Assembly: GCF_029852145.1 (NCBI RefSeq)
Contig: NC_079976.1
Span: 24,516,924-24,580,923, forward strand
Source: Microplitis mediator
Lineage: Eukaryota; Arthropoda; Insecta; Hymenoptera; Braconidae
Direction: 5' to 3'
Length of the DNA: 64,000 nt
Part shown: positions 45,547 through 58,107 of the stretch, in pieces
Numbering within the stretch: the stretch's first letter is position 1
How the letters are laid out: every line of letters starts with the position of its first letter
The notes under the pieces: generated by a model
The model's input: the letters and a program-made list of their open reading frames with translations, nothing else
The model's database searches: none
Told to the model about the DNA's origin: nothing
Translations under genes and position numbers: made by a program

Positions 45547-47785
45547 CTAAGGTAAAATGACCACACGTCTATTAACTATACGAACTTTATCTTCTAAAAA
45601 CCGATTATTGACATTTTCTCTTCTCATTTGTTCGAGTCGAATTTTTAATTTGCGTTGTCTTTCGCGAATCAAATCTTGCCGGCGCGAGTTTTTTATTTTA
45701 TCGGTCATTATTTCGATTATAAAAATAACAACCGACAGCCCCATTGCTGCTGCTAGAAAACAGTAAACCTGCTCTAAATCTTCGAAATCAACTGCATCAT
45801 ACTGTGCGAATGGATCAACAGCTTCCTTAGCTTTTAATTTATTGAACGGATTATATATATTTTGCGTTTCCCAATACTTAAATAATCCCGATTCTTGAAT
45901 TCTCAGTGCTATTTGGTCAATTTTATTTTTCAGGGGAAAATTTTTTCTGGAGCAAAAAAAAATATATTTCGAAATCTCGAATGTCTGAAATACATGCAAA
46001 TTATGTTTAAACGCTTTAGCGAACTGTCCTTGATTTTTGTATACGCAAGCTGTTGTATCGTCTTTCCAAAGCTGGTTATAACAATCACCAGAATGTAATG
46101 GAGCATGTAAACGTTTAACATCAGTATTCAATTCTAATTTCATGTCGATAACAGTATTTTTTAACGCAGGTTGAATATAAACGTTATAATCTAAATAAAA
46201 CAAATCTTTAATACTTGCGGGATAACGATGGTCTATTGTTGTCGATAATGAAATTATTTCCCCTTGTAATTCAGGACAAATTATAAAAACAAAAAGAGTC
46301 ATTGTTACAAACATTAAACGCATCGAATATGAAGTGAGTCGCGCCGATATTCCACTACTTATGATGAATCTAATTATGTCCAAAAAACTGTTACCGTACG
46401 CAGGGTCATTATTATCGTCATCGTCATCGATGAAATTATTGTTAATATTATTCAAGATTATTATAATATATGATATTAATAAAACGATTAGTACGATAAG
46501 AACAAGTTTATAGTTTTTAAAATTACGGTTATTCTCAACAGGCATTAGAGTGCCATTTTTTTTAGTTAACCCGAAAAGATCGTCCTCAGGGCCTGGATTG
46601 ATAATATCTATCAATTTATAACCGTCATTAGTAATATACTGTAAATTTAAGCAAACGTCGTGAGTACCGTTTATAATTGTTTTCAAATAACCTACTGGCG
46701 TATTGTTAGCATATGGACTATGATTACGATAATTAATTAGATGAGTGACATTAAGAGATGAGAATAAGGTTTCAAAAAGCTTGAAATGCGGATATGGCAA
46801 TACTTTTCCTAATTCTTTCATATTTACTGAGTGGTTTGGAGTCCAAGTTGTATTTGGTTTTGCAGCTAAAATGGCTCTTATGGGGTAGCCGTTGAGATGC
46901 TTCGTTTTGTCAAAAGTCAAGCTAGGGCATAATTTCGTATCTGTAATAAATAAATATCGATCACTATGATATACTTTTAATATTGTTCAGGTCATAATTG
47001 ATAGTTACCGTTTGAATATGATTGTTTGTACAAAGTCCAGTGTTTATCTTGATCTTGTTCGGGTCTGTTATCATCGATCAGTCGCTTAACACGATGGATT
47101 TCTTGCCAGGGCAAGGGCGCGTGGTTCGAAAAGGGATTAAAAGTATACAACATTGTTCGCGTGTCAGCAATTACATTAGTCGGTATTGTTTCATTATCAT
47201 TAGGCTCGAGACAAACGTAGAACGAGGACAGCAAATCCATTTTCCAAAGAACTTTTAGCACTTTTTCTCCATCTTTATCGCAATTGTTATGATTGTGTCG
47301 GACGATGAAAAAATGTGAGTTGACGTTCCAGGTGGACAAAGACGCTAATTCTCGGAGACCTTTTTCGAGTTTCTTGACAGATTTAACCGATAAAACGTAC
47401 GTAGGATATCTTGGGTTGTAATACGGTTCTACATTTTTAGCTCGAAAATTTCCATCGATCACGATAATGGGATAGTCTGTTTCAAAAAAAGTAACGTTGT
47501 CGCTCGGATCAGTCGTCTCAGTGTATGCAATATCAGTCAAATCTTCACTGATGATTACCGGATTCAACCGGTCAGCGAAACATGATTTCAATAAAAATTT
47601 CTATTCAATAATAGTAAAAAAAAAAATTAATTGATTCAAACGTTATAGAATTATTAAACATAAAAAATGTATATATTTACCAATTGTTCAGAAACTTGAG
47701 CCGGTATTGATGCATTTGAAAAATAAATGATGTTTAATGAATTGACTGCAATTAACCACCATATTATTTGTCGAATCCAATTCAT
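45547..47785 (-). CDS. Divergent ionotropic receptor (IR), minus-strand paralogue
   Basis: Three exons (47785-47681, 47600-47009, 46940-45547) give 696 residues with exon 1 and 2 lengths identical to the plus-strand copy (105 and 592 nt). It has the same signal peptide, three membrane segments, acidic IDDDDDNND loop, pore (SGISARLTSYSMRLMFVTMT) and basic tail ending VRIVNRRVVILP. By eye the proteins differ at about 16 of some 195 positions in exon 2, and are nearly identical through M1-pore-M2 and the last 40 residues. They differ heavily in two blocks: residues about 253-305 before M1 and about 487-600 in the S2 lobe. Both copies are intact, so both are probably functional but with different ligand preference (inference). 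Expected location: chemosensory neuron membrane. Confidence 0.85.
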
Positions 47786-48130
47786 TTTTTAATATTTCAC
47801 CGGAATAAATGAAAAATAATACACCAGTGATTTGATATCATGAAAGTGGTAGAAAAAGTTGATAAGTAATTGACTCTTACAAATTTTTATTGACGATAGA
47901 ATAATATTTTGTTTCTTAAATAAAATTAATAAAATGACAATAACAATAATTGATTGTCTATAAAATTAAAAAAAAAAAAAAAAATTTAGTGAAATTGAAC
48001 AATTGACGGCGTTATTTTATTTTGCTATTAAGTACGTCTGTTCGCTTTGGCTTTACAATCGTAACTACGTATTTAAAAAGCAATAAACCAACTACTTTAC
48101 GTTATTACTTCAATACGTTCCGTTTTTTAT
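47786..48130. repeat. IR 5' flank duplicated at 14520-14830
   Basis: On the minus strand this region matches 14520-14830 in the plus strand (ACGCCGTCAATTGTTCAATT, GTTTATTG, AGAGTCAATTA, TCATGATATC). It shows that the duplicated unit includes several hundred bp upstream of the gene. Confidence 0.7.
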
Positions 48131-48371
48131 AATAATAAAAATGATAGAATCAATATAACACATAAAAGTTCTGGGTAATGAAAATTTTATGTTTTTCAAG
48201 AAATTTGATAGGAATCTAGTTGTTACATTTGCTTATGGTAAAGTTTTCATATAATTTTTCAATAATCTATCATAGTTACTATAGTTGAGTAGGTTTCAAA
48301 AATATTATCCGTTCAAAAGTTTGAATACATATATATATATCTATCAGACTGTGAAACAAAATTGATATTTT

Positions 48372-49187
48372 CAACTTCCCGCTATGAAAATGGAAAATTT
48401 TCAAAACAAGTTAAGTCATTGGTTTCGGTCCGACTTTCGAAATCCGAATTTCTACCAGATTTTGACTTTTTGAAGCCTTATATAATAGAAAGCTATTGTG
48501 ACTATTTTTAAGATAATGTCCGTGTGTATGTATGTAAATATTCTATCACTTTTGAACGGATTAACCGATTTGACTTTTTGAGGTTGCATTTGAAGCGGCT
48601 CATTAATTCTAAAAATTCTAATTCTCTTTCTGAGAAATTAAGCTTTATCGGTACAGGTACTGACTTTGAAATCAGTCCATGGAGTAAGTTAAAAGTTACC
48701 TAAAAAAAAAAAAAACATTTTTGAAAAAATTGAATTTTTGAAACATCTCTGAACATACTTTGATCAAATGTATCTAAAATTGAACCAAGTCTACCATTTT
48801 GCAGTCGCTTTCGGACACTACAGATTTTATTGCAATCGTTTCGTAAGTTTGAGTGATAAATTATCCAAAAAATATAAGAGAAAAATCACGGTTTTTTTCA
48901 TTTTTCTCGGATATTTTATATATTAACACTCTGATCTGATCCAAAACTCATTGAACTGTCTATCTAAATCGCATTCATAGATTTTTGTCTGAATTCATTG
49001 ATTTCATTAAAGAAAATTTTAAAAACTGCTTAATGAAACTCGAAGAGCTCAAAAATAGAAATATATTAAATTACATTGCCGAGCTCGTTGAGTTCGAATA
49101 AGTATTTTGATAATAATATTTTCGAGCTTAAAAAGCAGCGGAAAATATCGGGGCTAGCCTGCAGGGTTAGCTGGTTTATAGATTTTT
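48372..49187 (+). repeat. CTTCCCGCT-family repeat, first of a tandem pair
   Basis: It starts CAACTTCCCGCTATGAAAAT and ends ATCGGGGCTAGCCTGCAGGG then TTAGCTG, followed directly by the next unit. The internal GTCCGTGTGTATGTATGTAA segment is shared with 37131-37942. Confidence 0.65.
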
Positions 49188-49790
49188 TAACTTCCCGCTA
49201 AGAAAATCGACGATTTTCGAAAATTCAGTTTTCATCAGATGTTAAGCTATTCTGACTATTTTCAGAATAATGTCCGAGTGTGTGTATTTCGAATGTGTGT
49301 GTGTGTGTGTGTAAACTCTTTATACTATTGAACTAATGAACCGATTTGGATGGTTAAAGCGGCAATCGAAAGAGCTTGTTGGCCATCAACTTTTCTGAAA
49401 ATTTCACATCATTTGATCAAGTAGACTCCAAAATATTGGAGAATTATGAAAAAAAAAAAAATTTTTTTTTTTAGTTTTTTATTGATTTCTCAGAAACGAC
49501 TCGAACGATCGCCTTTAGAATCTAATCAGCTCTAGAACTTGATAAAAAGCGCCGATCGCCGCCTTAGTCATCTCAATCGGATAATTCGTTCGAGAGTTAT
49601 CACGGGAGAAAGAAATGCTAAAAAACGGTTTTCCCAAATATCTTTGAAACGACTGAACCGATCGATTTCAAATTTTAATAAGTTACAGAATTTACTAAAG
49701 CGCCAATTTCCACCACAAACATCTAAATCGGTTATTCAGTCCATTAGATATTGGCGCTGAAAAGTTAAAAAAAAAAAAACATTTTATGTT
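49188..49790 (+). repeat. CTTCCCGCT-family repeat, second of a tandem pair
   Basis: It starts TAACTTCCCGCTAAGAAAAT; a (GT)n tract lies at about 49294-49313, and the GAACCGATTTGGATGGTTAA block is the family's core. The right end is truncated. Confidence 0.6.
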
Positions 49791-50964
49791 ATTTTTTCTG
49801 GATAAATCAAAATATAATGTACTAAAATGTGTCTGAAATCATACCAACTCTTCCTCTTTATAGTCTCTTTCGATCCCCATATAATTTCATCTGACTCGTT
49901 CATTAGTTTAAATCATAGTATCAGCAAAAAATATAAAAAACACAATTTTTAATGTTTTTCTTAGATATTTCATATATTATTGCTCTGACCTAAGTCAAAA
50001 CTCATTCAAATCTTGATTTTGATCACTGACATAGCTGAACTTTTGAGACATATTTTTTTTTTTAATTTTAAAGATAACTTCTAATATAACCATTTCATAG
50101 TTTTGCCGCGATTAATTTCATTAGATTTGAAATAATTGATGAGAGAATACGGCATCCATTGATAAAACAAACTTTTATTTTTATTAAATCGTCGTTTTCA
50201 CTGACTCTATTAAGATCTACTTCCATACTGACTGCCGAAAGATATTTTATTTTCTATTGATACTTGGAAACAATAAATTAATAATCAGTTACGCTTTTTA
50301 TTTTATTTTATTTTTTTTTCCCTTCTTTACAAAAGCATTCATAATATTTATTCACATATCGATATGTAAATGAAAAAAAATTTCAAATTTTAAATTACAA
50401 TAAATTTAATAGTTTTTCAATAAAAAAAAAAAAATTCCCATGAATATTTGTATATAAACATGATTATATTATCTATACAATATAATTATTATTAATTATT
50501 GCATTTATTGTGTAAAAAGCAATTAATTTTCTATTTGTATAAAAAAAATTAAATCATTATTTTATTTACAATTAGATTACTTTGTCATTTGAGTCGTTAT
50601 TAATTAATTAATAAATTAATTAGCTGACAGAATAATTTTATTTAATAATAATAATTAAATAGTAGTGAGGCAACTGTTGATTTACGTTTTAGTTCAATTA
50701 ATAAGCTTTCAGTATTTTATTTTATTTTATTGTGTCTTCGGTGACTAGTATTTTCGATTAATTATTTTTTATACATTAATTGAATTAATGTATTATAATA
50801 ATAATTATTATTTTTATTAAATCGAACAATCGGAAGACAATAAAACAATCCGGAATAAAATTTATGGCTATTGTATTAAATCGACTTTATTTACATTGCG
50901 GCGATTAATAGTAATTAATAATTAATTGTAAATAATTAAGGATTTATCTATTTCGTAGTGAAGG
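49791..50964. other. AT-rich gene-free DNA
   Basis: No gene seen. About 49800-50060 looks like a continuation of the repeat next door; the rest is simple AT-rich sequence plus the EI24 3' UTR. Confidence 0.5.
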
Positions 50965-52574
50965 TCATCGACGATTCACAGGTCCGATTGTTTTATTGAA
51001 TAGTGTGTTGGCTATTGCAATGACCGGCGAAAATAATTTTAATGGGCAGTCACTGTGATAAAAAATATAAATTATTAATTGATTAATTAGTTATTAGATA
51101 AAACTTACCATACACCAGTGACAGGTTGAGCTTCATTTCCACTTACAATAAATAATGGAAATAAAATTGAAAATACACAGCCACTGAAACAATTTAACTT
51201 TTATTAATTAAGTTATTAATAATAAATGAAAAGTTTAATATTACATGGATTAATAATTTACCTTATTACGTAAGAATTAGGTAATTGAGTTAATACAGCT
51301 AATGGTAATCCAAAGCCGACAAAATAGGGCCAATTACCCTCAATAAATGTAAGTCTACGGTGTAATTCCCATCCCATGTTGAACCATTTGTATTCAAAGG
51401 CATAGAGAGCATACAAAAGGCACATGTGGATGAGAGCTAAAAGTTCCCCAATTGGTGGGAGCGGTACTTGAGACACGAGCATACCTTGCCCCAAAAATAA
51501 CGCCTGCACCAGGATACTGAATAATGTATCTGCCACTAATTTACTTACACTTGACAGTAATAACGGTCTGCCTTGTCGGTGTCGGTATGCACTGTCCGCT
51601 ATATCCTGTTACAATAAATTATATCTCATTTTTTTAATAAATAAATTGTTTTTTTTGTTACCTGAAACCAAAGACTATTGACAATCCGACTCAATAAAAA
51701 TAATGGCAGCACCCATACAGTGCCGAATGTCAATGACAGAAATGGTTTTGTCCAGGACCATACGGCCATTCCCATTCCCGGCGAGTGCCCAAATATTATT
51801 GTTAATAAATATTTTAAAGACGGCAGCAATCCACATTCAAATATTAATATACTGGCCCAAAATACTCCTCCATTCAATGCGCAGCACTGAATTGTTCGTT
51901 TCAATATTTTTGATTCTCTATAAATTTAAAAAAAAACATATTAAAAATTTATTTATTTATTTGATCATAAATAAAATTTATTACCTCGGTTCTTTTGATT
52001 TAACTGGCGAATTATTAAATCCATCTTTTTTCACGTGCTGCGAAATTTTAGCAGGTGAATTTTTAAGTATACGTTCATTTATTTGTTTGTCCATATAAAA
52101 AAGTACTATTGCTCCTTTCAAACTGTCCACGAACCCGCAGTACATGGCCCTAAATACTCCCTAATAATAATTATAATTTATTAAACAATTTATAAATATC
52201 TGTTACTCAAAAATTTACAAATTAAATTTTTAAATTTCGCGCGCATTTCATTTAAACCCAATTCAATTTATCTGCACAATCACAATCACAATTAAATTTA
52301 ATTATTCATTTTTATATACATTCATTACTTAAATTAATTTTATCATTTTCAATAAATATATAATAATTATTATAAATATAAACATTAATTTTATCAGTAT
52401 TTTTTTTATAACCTTGAATTTATATTCTCAATGAATTGACATTTTTAAAAAAAATGTATATATATTTTCACAAAAATTAAAATAATTTTAAAAAATAACT
52501 CGTAAAATTTATAAAATGAAAATTTTAAATTATTAATTGTTATAATTAATAAAACTTACTGCGATATTGTCCAT
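50965..52574 (-). CDS. EI24: Etoposide-induced protein 2.4 homologue
   Basis: EI24/EPG-4 is a multi-spanning ER membrane protein needed for autophagy and linked to p53-induced apoptosis in vertebrates. Six exons: 52574-52560 (only five codons, MDNIA), 52160-51985, 51917-51662, 51605-51262, 51183-51109, 51052-50965 (TGA), 317 residues, close to the family length (about 340-360). The conserved core is plain: IQCCALNGGVFWASILIFE, TVWVLPLFLLSRIVNSLWFQ, DIADSAYRHRQGRP, then SVSKLVADTLFSILVQALFL, FEYKWFNMGWELHRRL, EGNWPYFVGFGLPLAVLTQL and CVFSILFPLFIVSGNEA. Four to six hydrophobic segments. All phases join. The N-terminal region is shorter than in vertebrates. Confidence 0.95.
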
Positions 52575-53525
52575 CGTTGATTGATACGAATTGTTGAATA
52601 AACAATGATTAAATAAATTATTTATTTTTAATTATTTGTCATATCGAATACAATGATAGTGTCGAGTTTTTTAAATCATGTATATGTATATATATTTATA
52701 TATGTATTTATGTACAAATATTGAGTAAAGTACAAAATATTGAAAAAGAAAAAAAAAACAAAAGTTAACTAAAAAATTAAAAATTATTAAATTGTATTTT
52801 TAAAAATTCATGTTACACAATAAATTTTTTTAAACTTATCAACTTTATTTAAATTCTACATTATGAAAATTAAATATTTAATTGATGAATATCTTTTAAA
52901 CACTTATCGTATTATAATTTCTCAGTGACTATTTTTTTTTTTTTCTTTTCTACAACAAAGACGACAGTAACAATATGCGCGCGCATTTAAATATTCGCGC
53001 CATCTTTGATTAGGTAGCGGAAAAAATTTGAAAATAAATATATCGTGTATTAATTATTATTAATGGTCAGTTTATTATTATTTAAAATATTTAATAAGGT
53101 GTAGGCTAAAATAGATAAATTTTTATTATTAATAAATGAATAATTATTGGTTCTTTATGTGTATTGTCATTATCGGAAAATTTTACTCATCATAAAGTAA
53201 TTTTGATCAAAATTTGATAATTGACAAAATCCAACTAAAGATCTTATTTCATATAATTTTTTCTTTTATTATTTAAATATTTAATTAATTAAATGAAAAA
53301 TTTTTTACCAAAACCCAAAAATATTAATTATATTTTATATTTCCTCAACCAAAGTTTTCATCTATTAAACATGTGAAACTATAATTATTAATAATTAGGA
53401 ATTAAGCAAAAAAAAAATCCATATATAGATTAAAATTTTTTTTGCTATGCATTAAAAAGAGACAGAATAATAAAAACCAAAACCAAAATAATTAAAATTA
53501 AATGCTTGATTCCCGGAACGTTAAA
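52575..53525. promoter_or_regulatory. EI24 upstream region with ATGCGCGCGCAT
   Basis: A CG-rich spike (TATGCGCGCGCATTT, about 52974-52988, then ATTCGCGCCATC) about 400 bp upstream of the EI24 start is the only promoter-like feature; the rest is AT-rich. A very similar ATGCGCGCGCAT lies at about 61163 upstream of the TMEM272-like gene. Confidence 0.4.
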
Positions 53526-54355
53526 TTATTGATGAGTTATTTCACCTTCATAGCGAATTGTTAGATACGGATCGTTACCAGTTTCATATACGGCCGATTC
53601 TATAACAAATTTACCGTCTGGTGAACCCGGTGGTAATTTATCTGTTGGAATTGTGTATTTAATTATTTCATAGTCCCCCTGTAATTAAATAAAATAAATC
53701 TAAAGAAAAGTAATTATAATAGGAAAATTAAAATTTATTACAGCTTTAACTGGACAATTTTTGGGAAAGTTGTTGCTAAACACTCCATTTATAAAAAAAT
53801 CGTGACGGATTTCATCATCTTCATACCCGTCACATACTTTTACGTCGTACTCAACAATTACGTTGCCCTCAAATTCAGCTATTAGTTTTATCTATTTTTC
53901 AATTAATTATTTAATTAATTAAATTATTTATTTAGAGTACTTAATAAATGAATTACCATCATATTTTCAGGGTAATCTTTTTTTATTGGACATTTCATAG
54001 AGTATACATTCCCAGGACTCAATATTTCACTAGACCAATCCTCAAAGTATGGATTATTTGGAGTAATATTTATTGCTATTTTTTCTAATTTTATTTGTGC
54101 AGTCGGCTGAAATAATTTTTAAATTATTATAATTAACAAAATAAATATTTTTTCATATCATATCCGTGAATTATTTCAACAGACCGATCGGCTTTACCCA
54201 AAGAATTTAAATTTTATTTTGACGCATCATTTATTTATTAATATTAGTTATTTAATCTTAAAATAAATAAAAATTTTATGAAAACTTACATCCTGTCCAA
54301 TTGCTAAGTTGACAGACAAAATAGTAAATAAGAATTGAGTTAAAAAACGTTTCAT
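53526..54355 (-). CDS. Secreted ML/GM2-activator-like protein, copy A
   Basis: Four exons, all phase-0 introns: 54355-54290, 54106-53957, 53891-53742, 53678-53526 (TAA), 172 residues. A clear signal peptide (MKRFLTQFLFTILSVNLAIG) is followed by a single beta-rich domain: PNNPYFEDWSSEILSPGNVY, CPIKKDYPENMM, a Cys in VKVCDGYED, FPKNCPVKAGDYEI and LPPGSPDGKF. The order resembles the MD-2-related lipid-recognition fold of GM2 activator proteins (SPGNV..., CPxKxGxY..., final strand pair); DUF1091-type insect proteins are an alternative. Unlike copies B and C it has a third Cys in exon 2. It probably carries a lipid or hydrophobic ligand outside cells. Head-to-tail with two paralogues. Confidence 0.72.
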
Positions 54356-54617
54356 GATTTTAAAAATATTTACTTAAAATTATTAACAAATCATAATTCA
54401 AAGTGAAATCTATTTTTTTTTTTTCACGACTATTTATATCGACTTGTATCACATTTATCTAACAATTGAATCAGTTATATAATTTTATTTGTGATAAATA
54501 ATATCTAGATTAATAACTTGTCATTAATATATATGTATTAAATAAATCAAGAAACAGGATGTTGAAATCTTTTATCATTTACACTATTATACTAATAAAC
54601 AATAATATATATATATT
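54356..54617. other. Upstream region of ML copy A
   Basis: AT-rich DNA containing GAAACAGGATGTTGAAATC (about 54550), a phrase repeated upstream of copy B (GAAACAGGATGTTATG, about 57760) and copy C (GAGACAGGATGTTTACATC, about 59390), so it may be part of the shared promoter of the tandem genes. Confidence 0.45.
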
Positions 54618-55990
54618 AGGGTGACCCAAAAAAACCGACTATTTTTTTTTTTTCCAATCGACTAGTTTTTTTTTTTTAATTGTTTTAAGAAGCCTCTCCA
54701 AAAATCAGCTTGATAAAAAAATTGATAAGAGGTTGCTCGCGAATTTTGAAAATATTAAAAATGATTGAAATTTCTATTTTTCGTTTCTAAATTTTTTCTT
54801 TCTCGTGGCAGCAATAGTTTATATTCTTAAAATCGTGACTATGCTGAAAATTTCAGCCCAAAATTTAAATATTTAAACGACGCTCAAGGATTTTGGATAT
54901 TAACTGATCATATGTAACTAATACTTTGAATTCGTTTTTTTTTTTTTTTTTTTCATAACTCAATTGTTAATTCTTCTTAATGTCCCGAAGCTTTAAATTT
55001 ATTGATAGCCAAAAATCGCATAATTAGCGATTCTTTAGTTTTCAATCATTTCTTCAATGTCAAAAAGTTTCTTCAATATCATCTTCACAATTAATTTTCT
55101 TAACATCGAAATCATTTCGAAGATAATAAAGAAGAAAAATATCGAAAAAAAAAAATTTTAAAAAATCAATTTTCTTGAAAAAAAAAAAAAAAAAATTTTA
55201 ATTTTTTTCAAGAATTACTGTTTTTGATTGAAGAATCAAAGCTTGTCGCTAAAAAAAAACTTTTTGACATTGAAGAAATGATTGGAAACCAAAGAATCGC
55301 TAATTATGCGATTTTCGTCTAAATCAATAAATTTAAAGCTTCGAAATTTTTAGGGTTTTTTCAGGTCACTTTGAAGTTGAAAAAAAAACGACGATATCTT
55401 TTGTTCATCCGTTATATCTAAAGTTATAGCAAGATTTCCGAATATCCTTAAATATGCGAATTTTGACCTATTTTTTAATAAACATTATTGCTTCAAAAAA
55501 AATTTTTCTATCAAAAGCCACTAATTTTGTCTTATAGAAAATATTTTCTAGTTTTCAAAACCCTACTTTCATTTTCTGTACGACCAACACGTCCGGAGTT
55601 ATTGATTATCAAAGCAAAAATGAACTTTTTTGCTTTGATCAATGATTACTCGGCGCCAAATCGTCGTAGAGACTTTATTAGGCCGCCAAATTAAAGGGCA
55701 TAAAATTTTCTAACAGACTCATAAGGTTGGATTATCCAAAAAAATTTATTGAAGCCCATAGACTTGTCAGAAGACGAGCAAAAATTTTTTTTTCGTCGGT
55801 TTTCTTAAGATTACTCCGGAACCGTGCATGATAAAAAATTCGAGGTCCAGATCTGAAAACTAGAAACGAGGCTAAAATTTGCTTTTTTTATATTTTTCTA
55901 CGACCATTTTTCACCGAGTTACAGCATGTTGAAAATTACCCAAAAATTAAAAATTTTTTTTCTATCTCTTAATTTTTATGACCAGTGTAT
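54618..55990. mobile_element. Composite repeat: foldback left arm plus a second palindrome
   Basis: 54618-54905 matches the left arm of the element at 2279 (GGGTGACCCAAAAAAACCGA, CTTTCTCGTGGCAGCAATAG). It runs into another palindrome: 54985-55080 is the inverse of about 55265-55352 (AAATCGCATAATTAGCGATT on the left). 55360-55990 is unclassified repeat-like DNA related to about 21740-22170. Confidence 0.6.
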
Positions 55991-56449
55991 AATATAATAT
56001 AGCGGGTAATTATATTTTTTTTTCTTAAACGTTTAAAAAGTAGAAATTTAATAAATATTTTAATATTTAAATCACTATAAAACTATTCCCTTGCGACCTT
56101 CAACCCACTCTGGAAACACTCTGGAATCATAGTCAGAATGTAAACATTCTAAATCTAGTATGTTTCTAGAGTAGTTTTGTGCTTTTTTTCCAGAGCGAAA
56201 ACAAATTTATAAGGATTAAAAAATGATATTGTCAAAGAAATGAATATTATCATCGAATTTCTGGTTAAATGACTTTTACACAACATTTATAAATAACTAA
56301 TTTATTATAATTTACACAAATAAGTAATTATCATTATAATAATAATGTTAGTTATTTAATTATAACAACTAATAGCCTGAACTATGAATTTATAAAAGAA
56401 CTTATTGCCATAGTCAACATAAAAGAAATAAAAAGTAAATAGTTAAAAA

Positions 56450-57582
56450 TTATCCGCCGATTCCAAGTCCTCCAGGTACTCCAGGTAATTTGTGTGATAA
56501 TGTTCCATCGAATTCTATTTTCACATAAGCAGGATCTTTATCCTTCTCATACACAGTAATCACACCAGAAAATTTACCGTTTGGTACACCCGGTGGTAAT
56601 TTTTCTTTTGGAACTTTATATTTATAAATTTCATAATAGTCAGCCTGTCGATAAATATAAAATAAATAAAATAAATAAATATATAAATATAAAAATAATA
56701 AAAATGATTACCGGTGCAACTGGGCAACTATTAGGAAATTTACCATCAGGTTTTCCATTTTTAAGTATATCTTCACCATAAGCCTTATCTGTAAATGCAT
56801 CACATGCTAGAATGTCAAAGTTTGCAAATTCTACTCCTTCATATTCCATGACTCCACCCATCTATTTTTAAGTAAAAAATTATTTTATTTTATTATTTTA
56901 ATATTTTATTTTTATTATCAAGTAAATTACCATCATAATATCAAGAGGTATAAGTTTTTTTACTGGACTTTTAATAGTAACTATATCTCCAGGACTAAGA
57001 ATTTCAGCGCTCCAATCACCAAAATATGGATTTGGCACGTTAGTGATTGTTACATTAGTAAACTTGAGCTCTGTAGTTGGCTAGAATATCATTTTTATAT
57101 AATTATTAAATTAAATATTATTTAAAAAGGATCCATACAAAAAAAAAAAAATTCATTTTAAATTTATCGCCGTAAAATAAAATCAACGAATTAACTTTCA
57201 TTATCACACATTTTATATTATTTAAGAATTTTAATAATTATTTATCATCGGGGCTGTAGATTAGAGTGTTCCGATGATAATTAAAAAAAATGTAATACAA
57301 TTTATGGCGTACTTTTTGGGTTTTATTGACATTCTGTATTGTCGAATGTCCGAAAAGATCCAGCCGGCAGCGCCAAGGATTTAAATTGTATTTGAGATAA
57401 TATTTTTTTTTTTTTTTTTTTTCAATTATTAATTTATTTGAATCTTAATAAAACTTATTTACTATTATTAGTTATTTAAATTTGAAATTAATTTAAAATT
57501 TATGATAACTTACATCTCCTTGTCCTAGTACTAAATTGACCGATAAAAGAGTCAATAAAAATTGAATCAACAACAGTTTCAT
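56450..57582 (-). CDS. Secreted ML/GM2-activator-like protein, copy B
   Basis: Four exons, phase-0 introns: 57582-57514, 57080-56931, 56861-56712, 56644-56450 (TAA), 187 residues. Signal peptide MKLLLIQFLLTLLSVNLVLG. The mature part follows copy A: NPYFGDWSAEILSPGD, SPVKKLIPLDIMM, Cys in DILACDAF, FPNSCPVAPADYYEI, LPPGVPNGKF. Exons 2 and 3 are each 150 nt as in copy A. The Cys seen in exon 2 of copy A is Ser here, leaving two cysteines, presumably one disulfide. It has a unique Gly/Pro-rich C-terminal extension (LPGVPGGLGIGG). Function is inferred only from the fold resemblance: extracellular lipid or hydrophobic ligand binding. Confidence 0.72.
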
Positions 57583-58107
57583 GATTTTATTCACAAGTAA
57601 TTAAAACTCATGAAAAAATTGAAATTTAATGTGATATTTATTTTTGCCGCTATTTATATTTACTTTTATTCTATTTATCTAACAATTAAAACTCTTATAT
57701 AATTTTTTTAAAAATCTAGATTGATTACTTTTAATTGATAAGTGGTATTAAACAAATCGTGAAACAGGATGTTATGTATTTTATTTTTATTATTATTTAT
57801 TGTTATTAAAAATGCCAATAGGGATTTTATAACTGTTGCTATCCGGCGTATATTCCTTACTGACATATAAATTTGAAAAAAAAAAAAAAAAATTATATCA
57901 AGTAAACTAAGCTTCTTAAATTAAATTTTGGATATAAATAAATTTTAAAAAAATTTATCATGCAGCATCTAATTTATTTATCTATACAAGCAGGATAATT
58001 ATCCATAAATAATATATGTAATCATGAATCAAAATAATAAAATCATATCAATTATTGTTCGCGGCAACACGATCCTTTAAAATAAAAAATCAATGTCCGG
58101 GTCGAGT
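57583..58107. other. Spacer between ML copies B and C
   Basis: AT-rich, with the conserved GAAACAGGATGTTATG phrase (about 57760) and no other feature noted. Its distal end is 3' UTR of copy C. Confidence 0.5.
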
